Source: Roseibium sp. TrichSKD4 (lineage in GTDB: Bacteria > Pseudomonadota > Alphaproteobacteria > Rhizobiales > Stappiaceae). Taken from it: DNA of 47,764 bases. The stretch lies in assembly GCF_000148725.1 (NCBI RefSeq), contig NZ_GL476320.1, forward strand, positions 1,119,776-1,167,539, given 5' to 3'. Position numbers and translations under genes: made by a program. Shown in pieces: positions 26,501-34,268 of the stretch; the stretch's first letter is position 1, and each line of letters starts with the position of its first letter. The notes beneath the pieces were generated by a model that was not told the DNA's origin, did not search any database, and saw nothing but the letters and a program-made list of their open reading frames with translations.

Positions 26501-27243
26501 GATGCGATCCTCGAAATTTGGCTAATGGCAGATTTCATCTCTTGAACGAGTCTCGCGTCGGTCACTTTTTCCCCGCCCGCCGGGACGAACCCGAGAATGA
26601 CATTGCTGTCTCTCAAATCTGCAGGTTGACGAAGGGCGGAGCAGGAAGAGTGGATTTCATCCGCTGTCGTTTCGTTAATAATCTGCGCAGCGTTGTCAGG
26701 GGTGATGCCAGTGCCCGGCATGATGGAAATACGTCCGCGAGCAGCTGAAACAAGGTCTCGCATGAGCTCGGTGCCTTTTGCAGCCACTGGCTGCTGACCT
26801 GATGTCAAAATACGCTCAAACCCGAGATCGATTGCTTCTTCAAGGGCTTTAAATGGGTCTTTTGCCGTGTCGAAGGCCCGGTGAAGTGTTGCGGGTAGTC
26901 CAGCGATTTCAACGACGTCTTTCAAGAAGACAGTATCTAGAGTGTGATTGGTGGTGATGGCACCTACGACAATCCCTTTTGCTCCGTTTTGCCGAACTGT
27001 CCTAGCATCTTCTAGTATGGCGTTTTTCTCATCATCGGAATAGATGAATGAGCCGCCCCTAGGGCGCAGCATGACATAAACTGGAACGTCAAGTTTTGAT
27101 GCGTATTTCTGGAAACCCGCTGAAGGTGTTAGGCCGCCTTCAGCAAGGCTGGCACATAGCTCGATGCGATCTGCACCATTTTGAACTGCAATACGAGCCC
27201 CTTCAATTGTGTCAACACACACTTCAAGCAGTGGAGCACTCAT
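26497..27243 (-). CDS. CutC-family TIM-barrel protein
   Basis: 248 residues of the CutC family. Seen motifs are LEVCVDTIEGARIAVQNGADRIELC, EGGLTPSAG, VYVMLRPRGGSF and LHRAFD, which are highly conserved across bacteria and animals. The family name comes from copper tolerance in Escherichia coli, but its biochemical role is unresolved. Here it is wedged between a ROK sugar kinase (one-base overlap, TAATG) and a Gfo/Idh/MocA oxidoreductase (four-base overlap). This favours a role in amino-sugar metabolism over copper handling; no copper-related gene is nearby. Confidence 0.9.
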   Translation of the reverse strand: MSAPLLEVCVDTIEGARIAVQNGADRIELCASLAEGGLTPSAGFQKYASKLDVPVYVMLRPRGGSFIYSDDEKNAILEDARTVRQNGAKGIVVGAITTNHTLDTVFLKDVVEIAGLPATLHRAFDTAKDPFKALEEAIDLGFERILTSGQQPVAAKGTELMRDLVSAARGRISIMPGTGITPDNAAQIINETTADEIHSSCSALRQPADLRDSNVILGFVPAGGEKVTDARLVQEMKSAISQISRIAS

Positions 27244-28148
27244 TACGCAGCCTCCATTGTGGCGTCTTGGGCAATCAAGCCGGCACCGACGAGACCACCA
27301 TTGGCCGCATGCGTGCCACGAACCACCAGTGGATAGTCATATCTTGCGAGCGTTCTTGCGCGGGTTTTCCGGTCAATTTCGGCGAGTAATTCTGCGTCGG
27401 AAGACAGGCCGCCGCTGACAGGGACGATATAAGGCCCGAGCGTGTTGATGATTGCTGAGAGTGGCCGTGACAGAAGGGTGGTGTAGGCGTCAATTGTCTT
27501 GGCGGCGTTTGGGTCTTTGTCGCGCCAGCGACCGGTAACTTCCAGACTGCTGATATCTTCGCCATGCAGCATGAAATGGATTTTCTCCATTCCCCGAGCA
27601 GAACCATACGCATCTACACAGCCAGTACGCCCGCATCCGCATTTGATCGGATCAATACCATTAATGGTACCACCCGCGGTGGGATCAACCATTGGACCAT
27701 GACCCCATTCTCCGGATATTCCACCATAACCTGGAACAAGGTGATTGTTGATTACCAATCCACCACCGACGCCAGTTCCAAGGATCAGTCCGAACACAAC
27801 GGGTTTGTCGACCCCAGTCCCCAGACGTGCTTCGGCGATCGCAAAACAGTCTGCGTCGTTTGTGACTTGAACTGGACGCCCAATCGCTTTTGCAAGGTCA
27901 GAAGCGACTTTGCGGCCATGCAGGCAGGGAATGTTGGCGACGTCTGCAATGCCTGAGATTGCGTCAAACGCACCTGCCAAAGAAATAGAGATCGGGCCCG
28001 CATCTGGTGCTGCAGACTGGATTGCGCTCACAAATGCGTCCCAATCGGCCTTTGGTGTTGGGACACGGCCAAGCTCCGGGACCGTTCCGTCTGCCAGACG
28101 GCGCCCGAACCTCAAATATGACCCCCCAATGTCGAAACACGTCGTCAT
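27243..28148 (-). CDS. ROK-family amino-sugar kinase (GlcNAc/MurNAc kinase candidate)
   Basis: 301 residues from ATG 28148; the open frame extends 12 codons further but GGGAAC precedes 28148. ROK features are the N-terminal phosphate loop CFDIGGSYLRFG, the catalytic-region VTNDADCFAIAEA, GLILGTGVGGGLV, GEWGHGP and the zinc motif CGCGRTGC. NagK-type kinases phosphorylate GlcNAc at C6. With MurQ upstream, activity on MurNAc is also possible, but specificity is not visible. The gene heads the operon through CutC, oxidoreductase and transporter. Two operator-like sites precede it. Confidence 0.9.
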   Translation of the reverse strand: MTTCFDIGGSYLRFGRRLADGTVPELGRVPTPKADWDAFVSAIQSAAPDAGPISISLAGAFDAISGIADVANIPCLHGRKVASDLAKAIGRPVQVTNDADCFAIAEARLGTGVDKPVVFGLILGTGVGGGLVINNHLVPGYGGISGEWGHGPMVDPTAGGTINGIDPIKCGCGRTGCVDAYGSARGMEKIHFMLHGEDISSLEVTGRWRDKDPNAAKTIDAYTTLLSRPLSAIINTLGPYIVPVSGGLSSDAELLAEIDRKTRARTLARYDYPLVVRGTHAANGGLVGAGLIAQDATMEAA

Positions 28149-28175
28149 TTTGTTCCCAGCAGCATGACTAAATTT

Positions 28176-28190
28176 TAATACCAATATTAG
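28176..28190 (-). promoter_or_regulatory. Putative GntR-type operator upstream of the ROK kinase operon (site 1)
   Basis: On the minus strand CTAATATTGGTATTA. It shares AATATTGGTATTA exactly with the site before gntR at 29389. A further GACCAATC half-site follows at 28190-28197. It lies about 30 bases before the kinase start, where a bound repressor would block transcription. Confidence 0.55.
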
Positions 28191-28219
28191 ACCAATCTTT
28201 ATGTGAGTAAATAAAAAAG

Positions 28220-28235
28220 ATTGATTGGTATCAAT
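28220..28235. promoter_or_regulatory. Putative GntR-type operator upstream of the ROK kinase operon (site 2)
   Basis: ATTGATTGGTATCAAT, a perfect 6-bp inverted repeat around TGGT. It is the most symmetrical of the four motif copies and lies 30 bases upstream of site 1, in the MurQ-kinase gap. Its presence suggests an internal promoter for the kinase-transporter operon, separate from that of murQ. Confidence 0.55.
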
Positions 28236-28338
28236 TTTCGACGGGCTGCGATGGTGCCCGGCACTGGCTACAGGGGTATAATTACAAAGGAAATCAGGTT
28301 CCTGTTAAAAATTTGGAGAGATTTTATTTCTTAACGAA

Positions 28339-29244
28339 TTAGGTGTCTGAGGTCGTTGAAATGTCGAGCAATGGTCTGAGATTGCCGTCACATTCAGCGA
28401 TTTTCTGGCGGGCAATATCCACTGGCAGATCATCTCTAACCATAAGGATTGCAACTTTAACATCGCCGAGGGTTTGCTTGAGCGCAAACTGTGCGGTTTC
28501 GATGTCGCAACCAGCAATATCCATGATAATCCGGGTAGCTCGGATTTGAAGTTTTTCGTTGTCTGCAACGAGGTTGACCATATGTCCGCGCACGGCGTGC
28601 CCAAGCCGCAATGCGACCAAAGTGGACATCATGTTTAAAGCAACTTTTTGAGCTGTGGCGGCGCCTAATCTCGTTGAGCCTGCAATAATCTCAGGTTGGG
28701 TTTGCAAAAGAATCGGAACATCGGATTGATGCAGGAGCGGAGTGTCGGGATTGTTAGCCAGTCCGATGGTCGTGATCCCTGCCGCCTTAGCTGCATTCAG
28801 TACACCTAGGGTGTAAGGCGTTGTTCCGCTGGCAGAAATGAGAATGAGGCAATCATTTTCCGACAGACCGGAAGCTGCGAAATCGTTTGTGCCCCCTTCC
28901 AGAGAGTCCTCGATGGAGCCCTTCATGGATTTGAGATTGTCTATTCCGCCTGCAAACAGCATCCGCAGGCGATCCACCGGGTACCCAAATGTTCCCGGCA
29001 ATTCGAGATAGTCGCACAGTGCTGCAAGGCCGGCGCTTCCGGCGCCTGCGTATCCGATCAGCCGTTTCTCTATGATTGCCTTTTGGATGAGTGACGCGCC
29101 TTTGGCCAGTTGGGGTAATGCGGAATGAACCGCATTCAGTGCTTCAGTTTGCTTTTCGAGCAAAAGGCCAAGGATGTTTTCATCGGAGCTTTTGGCAAGT
29201 CCGATAGCGTCTGGGTCTCTTAGTTCTGTGCGTGGCAGTGACAT
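28339..29244 (-). CDS. murQ: N-acetylmuramic acid 6-phosphate etherase (MurQ family)
   Basis: 301 residues from ATG 29244 (Escherichia coli MurQ is 298). The reading frame is open upstream but that part lacks similarity. SIS-fold etherase motifs are clear: GYAGAGSAGLAALCDYLELP, SIEDSLEGGTNDF, ISASGTTPY and GSTRLGAATAQKVALNMMST, then VADNEKLQIRATRI. Glu81 and Glu112 match the two catalytic glutamates of MurQ. The reaction splits MurNAc-6-P into GlcNAc-6-P and D-lactate, part of peptidoglycan recycling or use. It is divergent from gntR and 190 bases upstream of the ROK kinase gene. A related etherase with another substrate cannot be ruled out. Confidence 0.88.
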   Translation of the reverse strand: MSLPRTELRDPDAIGLAKSSDENILGLLLEKQTEALNAVHSALPQLAKGASLIQKAIIEKRLIGYAGAGSAGLAALCDYLELPGTFGYPVDRLRMLFAGGIDNLKSMKGSIEDSLEGGTNDFAASGLSENDCLILISASGTTPYTLGVLNAAKAAGITTIGLANNPDTPLLHQSDVPILLQTQPEIIAGSTRLGAATAQKVALNMMSTLVALRLGHAVRGHMVNLVADNEKLQIRATRIIMDIAGCDIETAQFALKQTLGDVKVAILMVRDDLPVDIARQKIAECDGNLRPLLDISTTSDT

Positions 29245-29388
29245 GGATGGGTATCCGTGACTTTTAGGCTCATATTGCCGAAACTTGCGGGTGGCGCAAG
29301 TCTTTGAATTTATATTCATTCGACCCAATTTCTAGTTGAAGACGAACCGCCTAATAAAATTCTTCGGAAAATTGGCTTCGCATTTTTC

Positions 29389-29404
29389 AATATTGGTATT
29401 ATAA
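29389..29404 (+). promoter_or_regulatory. Putative GntR-type operator in the murQ / gntR divergent promoter
   Basis: AATATTGGTATTATAA, followed by a second GGTATT at 29406-29411. It is 40 bases upstream of the gntR start, consistent with autoregulation and with control of murQ. The same core occurs before the ROK kinase and between ridA and the NTF2-like gene. Confidence 0.55.
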
Positions 29405-29442
29405 AGGTATTGTCGTGATTTAAAACGGGACGCCCGCGCTTC

Positions 29443-30210
29443 ATGTCAGATTTTGTATCGATGCTTCAAGACAGGTCCTGGCTGGAGAACGGGAGCGGCC
29501 CGAGATATCTGCAGCTAAGAGAGCGGATACAGGAGGCGATACAAGCTGGTGTGTTGAAAGAGAACCAGTCGCTTCCGTCAGAGCGTGAAATTGCAGCAAT
29601 CACGGATCTTTCTCGCGTCACTGTTCGAAAGGCAGTGTCAGGCTTGGTCGAAGACCAGGTCGTCGTCCAAAGGCGCGGTAGTGGCTCTTTCGTAGCCCCT
29701 AAGGTCCAGAAAGTTGAGCAAAAGCTCTCGAGCCTGACGTCTTTCACAGAAGATATGGCGCGTCGCGGACTTACAGCAGACAGTGAGTGGTTGACGCGTG
29801 GTTTGTTTCTTCCTTCTCCCGAGGAAACCTTCACTTTGGGTCTTTCGGTCGGCGAACGTGTTGCCCGGGTGGACCGGCTTAGGAAAGCCAATGGCACTCC
29901 GATGGCGATCGAGCGTGCATCTTTATCCGAACGCTCTGTCCCTGATCCTACCAAAGTCACTGTCTCCCTCTACGACGAACTGAAGCGTGCTGACCTTCGA
30001 CCGGTCAGGGCGATCCAGCGAATTTCTGCCCGTAATTTAGAAACTGAGGATGCAGACCTGCTTGGCGTGGCGGTTGGGGCGGCCGGGCTTAAAATTGAGC
30101 GCGTTTCTTATCTTGCATCAGGACGGGTCGTTGAATTTACCCGCTCCGTCTATCGTGGCGATGCGTATGACTTCATCGCCGAACTCCAAATTTCCGATGA
30201 GGCTAACTGA
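29443..30210 (+). CDS. GntR-family transcriptional regulator (HutC/UTRA type), amino-sugar regulator candidate
   Basis: 255 residues. The N-terminal winged HTH spans about residues 18-88, with LPSEREIAAITDLSRVTVRKA and the wing VVVQRRGSGSFV. The UTRA ligand domain follows, ending GRVVEFTRSVYRGDAYDFIAELQ, the typical HutC-subfamily tail. Regulators of this type next to nagA and nagB-II (NagQ, NagR and DasR groups) bind GlcN-6-P or GlcNAc-6-P and release DNA. It leads the gntR-nagB-II-nagA operon and is preceded by one of four shared operator-like sites. Ligand identity is inferred from context. Confidence 0.93.
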   Translation: MSDFVSMLQDRSWLENGSGPRYLQLRERIQEAIQAGVLKENQSLPSEREIAAITDLSRVTVRKAVSGLVEDQVVVQRRGSGSFVAPKVQKVEQKLSSLTSFTEDMARRGLTADSEWLTRGLFLPSPEETFTLGLSVGERVARVDRLRKANGTPMAIERASLSERSVPDPTKVTVSLYDELKRADLRPVRAIQRISARNLETEDADLLGVAVGAAGLKIERVSYLASGRVVEFTRSVYRGDAYDFIAELQISDEAN

Positions 30211-30211
30211 T

Positions 30212-31252
30212 ATGCAGAGCTCAGCTCTCAAAACGAATGAAACTCACATGCGGCGTGAGATTCAGGAAATCCCTGCAGCAACACAACGACTGTTTCAGGA
30301 AAGCTTGGAACCTGTTCGCAAGGCGGCAGATACAGCGCGCAATGCTAAATATTTTGCGACAGTAGCTCGCGGCTCTTCAGATCATGCGGCGACTTTCTTC
30401 AAGTACGCAGTCGAAATTTACCTTGGTAAGCCGGTCGCCTCAATTGGGCCGTCAGTCACATCTGTTTACAAGAAACGGGTTGCTTTGGACGGTGCTTGCG
30501 TTCTGGCGATTTCCCAGTCTGGCGCCAGCCCTGATATTTTGTCATTGGTTCAGGATGCAACTGAACAGGGTGTTTCAACCATTGGTCTGACAAACACGAA
30601 GGGGTCTCCGCTCGCCGGCGTTTGTACCAACGCGATAGATATCGCTGCCGGGCCAGAGCTAAGCGTTGCAGCAACCAAAACCTACGTATCATCAGTCGTT
30701 GCCGGTCTCATGTTGATTGCGGAAATGTCAGATGATGAAGATTTGCGAGCTGCCTTGAAACGCCTGCCAGCCCGCTTTGAAGCTGCAATCGATCAGGATT
30801 GGACTTCGATGAACAGTGCGGTTGACGCGCATGGCTCGCTCTATGTCATTGGTCGTGGGCCCGGTTTTGCTGTTGCTCATGAAGCCGCGTTGAAGTTCAA
30901 AGAGACTTGCCAAATTCACGGCGAGGCATATTCTTCTGCGGAAGTTTTGCACGGACCTGTTTCCATCGTTGGCGAGAAGTATCCAGTTTTGGCGCTGGCG
31001 TCTCGAGATGAAGCAGAAGAAGGCTTGGTCGAAACGGCGGATTCCATCTCGGGAAATGGCGCGCTTGTTTTTGCAACATCGTCGAAGGTAAAAGCTGCGA
31101 AGGCCTTGCCTCATGTTGAGGATGAGCACCCCTTGACCGATGCGCTCATTCAGATCGTGTCTTTCTATAGCTTTATCGAACAATTCGCCCTGCATCGCGG
31201 ATTGAACCCTGATACTCCGCGTTTTCTCAAGAAGGTGACACAGACCGTATGA
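30212..31252 (+). CDS. SIS-family glucosamine-6-phosphate deaminase (NagB-II type)
   Basis: 346 residues from ATG 30212, one base after the GntR stop; the frame is open further upstream inside gntR. Two SIS domains are visible: TVARGSSDHAATFFKYAVE and AISQSGASPDILSLV in the first, VIGRGPGFAVAHEAALKFKE and EAYSSAEVLHGP in the second. This is the layout of the GlmS isomerase half and of NagB-II, the non-canonical GlcN-6-P deaminase used beside NagA in many proteobacteria. No glutaminase domain is present, so it is not GlmS. It would yield fructose-6-P and ammonia. Its stop overlaps the nagA start by four bases. Confidence 0.9.
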   Translation: MQSSALKTNETHMRREIQEIPAATQRLFQESLEPVRKAADTARNAKYFATVARGSSDHAATFFKYAVEIYLGKPVASIGPSVTSVYKKRVALDGACVLAISQSGASPDILSLVQDATEQGVSTIGLTNTKGSPLAGVCTNAIDIAAGPELSVAATKTYVSSVVAGLMLIAEMSDDEDLRAALKRLPARFEAAIDQDWTSMNSAVDAHGSLYVIGRGPGFAVAHEAALKFKETCQIHGEAYSSAEVLHGPVSIVGEKYPVLALASRDEAEEGLVETADSISGNGALVFATSSKVKAAKALPHVEDEHPLTDALIQIVSFYSFIEQFALHRGLNPDTPRFLKKVTQTV

Positions 31253-32427
31253 CCATGGACTGCAAAGCCTATCGCGCGGAACGTATATTTGATGGTGATC
31301 AAGTTTTAACTGACCACGCCGTTGTTGTGTCTGGTGAGCAGATCGTGTCGGTGCAACCTGTTGCCGAACTTGACACCGCTACGCCTGTTGAAGACCTTGC
31401 TACGCCTGTTGAAGACCTTGGAGATGTCCTGCTCTCTCCGGGTTTTGTAGATCTACAGGTTAATGGCGGCGGTGGCATCATGTTGGGCGATGTGCAAAAC
31501 GTCGACGACGTTGCCCAAATTTGTGCTGCCCATATCAGCCTCGGTACAACGGCATTGCTGCCGACATTGATCACTGATGCTCCTGACAACACACAGCGCG
31601 TTGCTGAGATTGGAGCCGCGGCGTGGAAGGCTCAAGTTCCAGGATTTCATGGCCTTCACATGGAGGGGCCGCATTTAAGTGCAGCGCGAAAAGGCGCTCA
31701 TGATGCGCAGCTCATCAGACCCATGACCTATGAAGACCTTGAGGTTTATGCGGCAGCGGCGTCCGACTTGCCAAATCTCTTGATTACTGTTGCGCCGGAG
31801 ACTGTCCCTGTTGAGACAATCGCTAAGTTGGTTGGTTATGGGGCTGTTGTGAGCCTTGGTCATAGCGGGGCGTCCTATGATGTTGCCATCTCCGCGGCAG
31901 AGGCGGGAGCAACGAGTGTCACGCACTTGTTCAACGCTATGAGCCCGCTGCAGCATCGCGATCCCGGCATGGTTGGGGCTGCACTCAATTGCGGCAGTCT
32001 TCATGTCGGACTTATCGCAGATGGGATCCATGTTGATCCTGCCGCCATACAATTAGCGATGCGTGCAAAACAGGACCCTGCTCGGATATATCTGGTCACC
32101 GATGCCATGTCGGTAGCTGGAACTGAGAAGACCCGATTTGAGCTGGGCGGTAGAACTATCTTTAGAATGAACGGACGGCTTACGCTCGAAGACGGCACTC
32201 TGGCCGGCGCAGACGTCGATTTTTCGTCTTCGCTACGTGTGATGGTGAAGCAGGTAGGTGTTTCTTTGGAGGAAGCCTTGCGGATGGCCACACGATATCC
32301 TGCGGAAGTTATCGGCAGGTCAAATCAGGTAGGTACTCTTCAAGCAGGTGCGCGATCCGACTTTATTGCGCTTGATTACGACTTCGGTGTGAAGGCTGTG
32401 TGGCTCGGCGGGACGAAAATTCACTAA
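31249..32427 (+). CDS. nagA: N-acetylglucosamine-6-phosphate deacetylase NagA
   Basis: 392 residues, amidohydrolase fold. Active-site motifs in order are HMEGPHL (metal Glu), SLGHSGASYD, VTHLFNAMSPLQHRDPG and LVTDAM (catalytic Asp). It converts GlcNAc-6-P to GlcN-6-P and acetate, feeding the NagB-II enzyme encoded just before it (ATGA overlap). Odd feature: near residues 44-57 the heptad ATPVEDL occurs twice because of a perfect 21-bp tandem repeat. The copy lies in the N-terminal beta region, where some length variation may be tolerated. Confidence 0.95.
   Translation: MTMDCKAYRAERIFDGDQVLTDHAVVVSGEQIVSVQPVAELDTATPVEDLATPVEDLGDVLLSPGFVDLQVNGGGGIMLGDVQNVDDVAQICAAHISLGTTALLPTLITDAPDNTQRVAEIGAAAWKAQVPGFHGLHMEGPHLSAARKGAHDAQLIRPMTYEDLEVYAAAASDLPNLLITVAPETVPVETIAKLVGYGAVVSLGHSGASYDVAISAAEAGATSVTHLFNAMSPLQHRDPGMVGAALNCGSLHVGLIADGIHVDPAAIQLAMRAKQDPARIYLVTDAMSVAGTEKTRFELGGRTIFRMNGRLTLEDGTLAGADVDFSSSLRVMVKQVGVSLEEALRMATRYPAEVIGRSNQVGTLQAGARSDFIALDYDFGVKAVWLGGTKIH
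31378..31419 (+). repeat. Perfect 21-bp tandem duplication inside nagA
   Basis: Two identical 21-base units (31378-31398 and 31399-31419) are head to tail, each starting GCTACGCCTG and ending GAAGACCTT. They encode ATPVEDL twice, so the reading frame is kept. Absence of any silent difference suggests a recent slippage duplication. Confidence 0.95.
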
Positions 32428-32707
32428 GCAGACTGAAGCAAGAGCATAACTGCATGACTGAGAAGGTGCGCAGTTACACGGTCCATTCACGAGTATTGGT
32501 CGTAGTTTGAGCGAAATCATCAGTTCGCATCACCACCCTTGTCACAATAAACGATGATCAGGCGGTTGCTGTAGAATGATGATAAACTTCTGATTTGTAA
32601 ATTTGATCTTATTTCGCTCGCCCTTCAGATATTCATGAATGGGCTTTTGCTTTGTTTCTCAATGTTGATATAGAAAATGGATACTTCGATCTTCTCAGGG
32701 ATTGAAA

Positions 32708-33916
32708 ATGCGTCCTGTATATATTGCATTTCTGCTGGCTACCCTGTTTGCTTCCGGTCAAACTACCGCAGATGAAGTTCCGCGCGTTGAGATGCTCCAC
32801 ATGTGGCGGACAGACAGTGAGCAACATGCGCTTGGCGCATTTCGCGATCCGCTAATTGCTGATGGTGTCGATTGGTACGATTACGCAATCGACAACAATT
32901 TTCAGGGTATTCAAACAGAATTTTCAAATCGACTTTCATTGGATGATCCACCAACTGCAGTGCAATGGATAGTTGGGGAGGAAATGCGGCGTTTGGCTGG
33001 AGGGGATGCTATCCGGCGCATTCCGCTTACGCTGGAAATCACGAACCGTTTGCATCCTAAAGTCATTGAACTTGTTGAAATCGATGGAGAACTCGCTGGA
33101 ATACCAGTGGGGATCCATACACAAAACCATATTGTCTACAATCGGCGGATTGCTGAGAAAGTGGGCATTGAGATACCGGAGACTTGGGATGACCTGATCG
33201 CTCTCGGAACAACTCTGTCGGAAAATGGTGTTTACCTGATTGCTGCCTCAAATCAGGAATGGCAGTTGCGTGTGTTGTTTAACTCCATTTTGTCTTCGGT
33301 TTTGACCGCAGATGAATTTCGACTTGTCATGTCGCCTCAGACCTCGGTTGATCACCTAGTTCCCAAATTCAAGACTGCCTTTACAACTTTTGCGCAGCTT
33401 AAAATGTTTGCCGATCCGAATGATGACGACCGGAGTTGGGAAGAAGTGACAGAAGTTGTAGCTGACGGAACGGCTTTTGCCCAAATTCTCGGGGATTACA
33501 TCGTACCGGAATTTCCAGATCGTGAGGCAATCGTTTGCAAACGATCACCTGGCGCGAATTTCATTATTTGGGGAATGGATAGTTTTGTATTGCCCGAAAC
33601 GAACGATCAAAGTGTTCGTATCGGACAAGATAAACTTGTCAAAGCTATCCTTTCTCCCGAAAATTCAGCTGAATATATCTCCCGGAAGGGCGGCGTACCG
33701 GTGACAAGAGATGCAGACCTGTCACGGTTGGGACCTTGTTCTTTGGCAGTGGCGGAGAGCTGGGACCGAATAGAGAACCGCATCTGGACCGGCGGTGATG
33801 TTTGGCGTCATCGTTTTTCCGCAATGGCCGCCGTCGCAAAACGTGAGTGGGATAATGAACAAATTGACCCAGAAGCTGCAGCCAAAAGACTTGCAAGCGT
33901 CCTCGGGGCAATATGA
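32708..33916 (+). CDS. Extracellular sugar-binding protein (family 1), probably the sensor partner of the next kinase
   Basis: 402 residues from ATG 32708 (AGGG upstream; a TTG two codons earlier is less likely). A signal peptide MRPVYIAFLLATLFASGQ precedes DEVPRVEMLHMW. The body resembles family 1 solute-binding proteins (GIPVGIHTQNHIVYNRRIAEKVGIEIPETWDDL). There are no permease or ATPase genes next to it. Instead its 3' end overlaps a membrane histidine kinase gene by about 60 bases. That arrangement suggests it presents a sugar to the kinase, as periplasmic binding proteins do for some sensor kinases. The 280 bases between nagA and this gene show no terminator or gene. Confidence 0.85.
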   Translation: MRPVYIAFLLATLFASGQTTADEVPRVEMLHMWRTDSEQHALGAFRDPLIADGVDWYDYAIDNNFQGIQTEFSNRLSLDDPPTAVQWIVGEEMRRLAGGDAIRRIPLTLEITNRLHPKVIELVEIDGELAGIPVGIHTQNHIVYNRRIAEKVGIEIPETWDDLIALGTTLSENGVYLIAASNQEWQLRVLFNSILSSVLTADEFRLVMSPQTSVDHLVPKFKTAFTTFAQLKMFADPNDDDRSWEEVTEVVADGTAFAQILGDYIVPEFPDREAIVCKRSPGANFIIWGMDSFVLPETNDQSVRIGQDKLVKAILSPENSAEYISRKGGVPVTRDADLSRLGPCSLAVAESWDRIENRIWTGGDVWRHRFSAMAAVAKREWDNEQIDPEAAAKRLASVLGAI

Positions 33917-34268
33917 CTCACTGAAGGCCTTTTCAAGCAACCAACGCCAAGCATCCTATGCGATGATGTTGATTTCAGCGCTGGTCGTGGTCAGCTGTTT
34001 GTTTACTTATGAGGTGTTTCGAATGCAGCGGACGATGTTTGAAATCGTCGTTCTTGCGAATGAAAACATCAATGTCTGGCGCCGGATCGAGAAACTTGTC
34101 ACGTTTGAGCCTATCGATCGTCGGGATGGATCTCTAAACGAGAGAATGGCCAAACGCATCCAAAACGAAGTTGCTCGAAAACTCGAAGAATCTGAAGATT
34201 ACGAGAGACGAATTGAACAAGCGATGGGCGAAAGCAAAACATTTTTTTTTTGCTGGACGATCGCATAA
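33855..34268 (+). CDS. Hybrid histidine kinase, N-terminal fragment (first membrane segment and part of sensor domain)
   Basis: 137 residues from ATG 33855, preceded by GTGGGA. It has one membrane segment (MMLISALVVVSCLF) and about 90 periplasmic residues rich in charged helices. The frame ends shortly after a run of ten T with the sequence CWTIA. Moving to the -1 frame at that run gives KTFFFLLDDRITGSLVSQ and continues into the long downstream frame. That frame supplies the second membrane segment and the kinase. The two are therefore one broken or slippage-expressed gene. ATG 33963 is an alternative start that would avoid the overlap with the binding-protein gene. Confidence 0.75.
   Translation: MNKLTQKLQPKDLQASSGQYDSLKAFSSNQRQASYAMMLISALVVVSCLFTYEVFRMQRTMFEIVVLANENINVWRRIEKLVTFEPIDRRDGSLNERMAKRIQNEVARKLEESEDYERRIEQAMGESKTFFFCWTIA
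34242..34251 (+). repeat. Run of ten T at the kinase frame break
   Basis: Ten consecutive T. Eight or eleven would join the two kinase frames; ten leaves them out of phase. Such runs are prone to polymerase slippage, to transcript slippage and to sequencing error. Confidence 0.95.

Noticed and set aside
30050-30211. N-terminal extension of the NagB-II gene
   Set aside because: It lies inside gntR; the protein family starts at ATG 30212.
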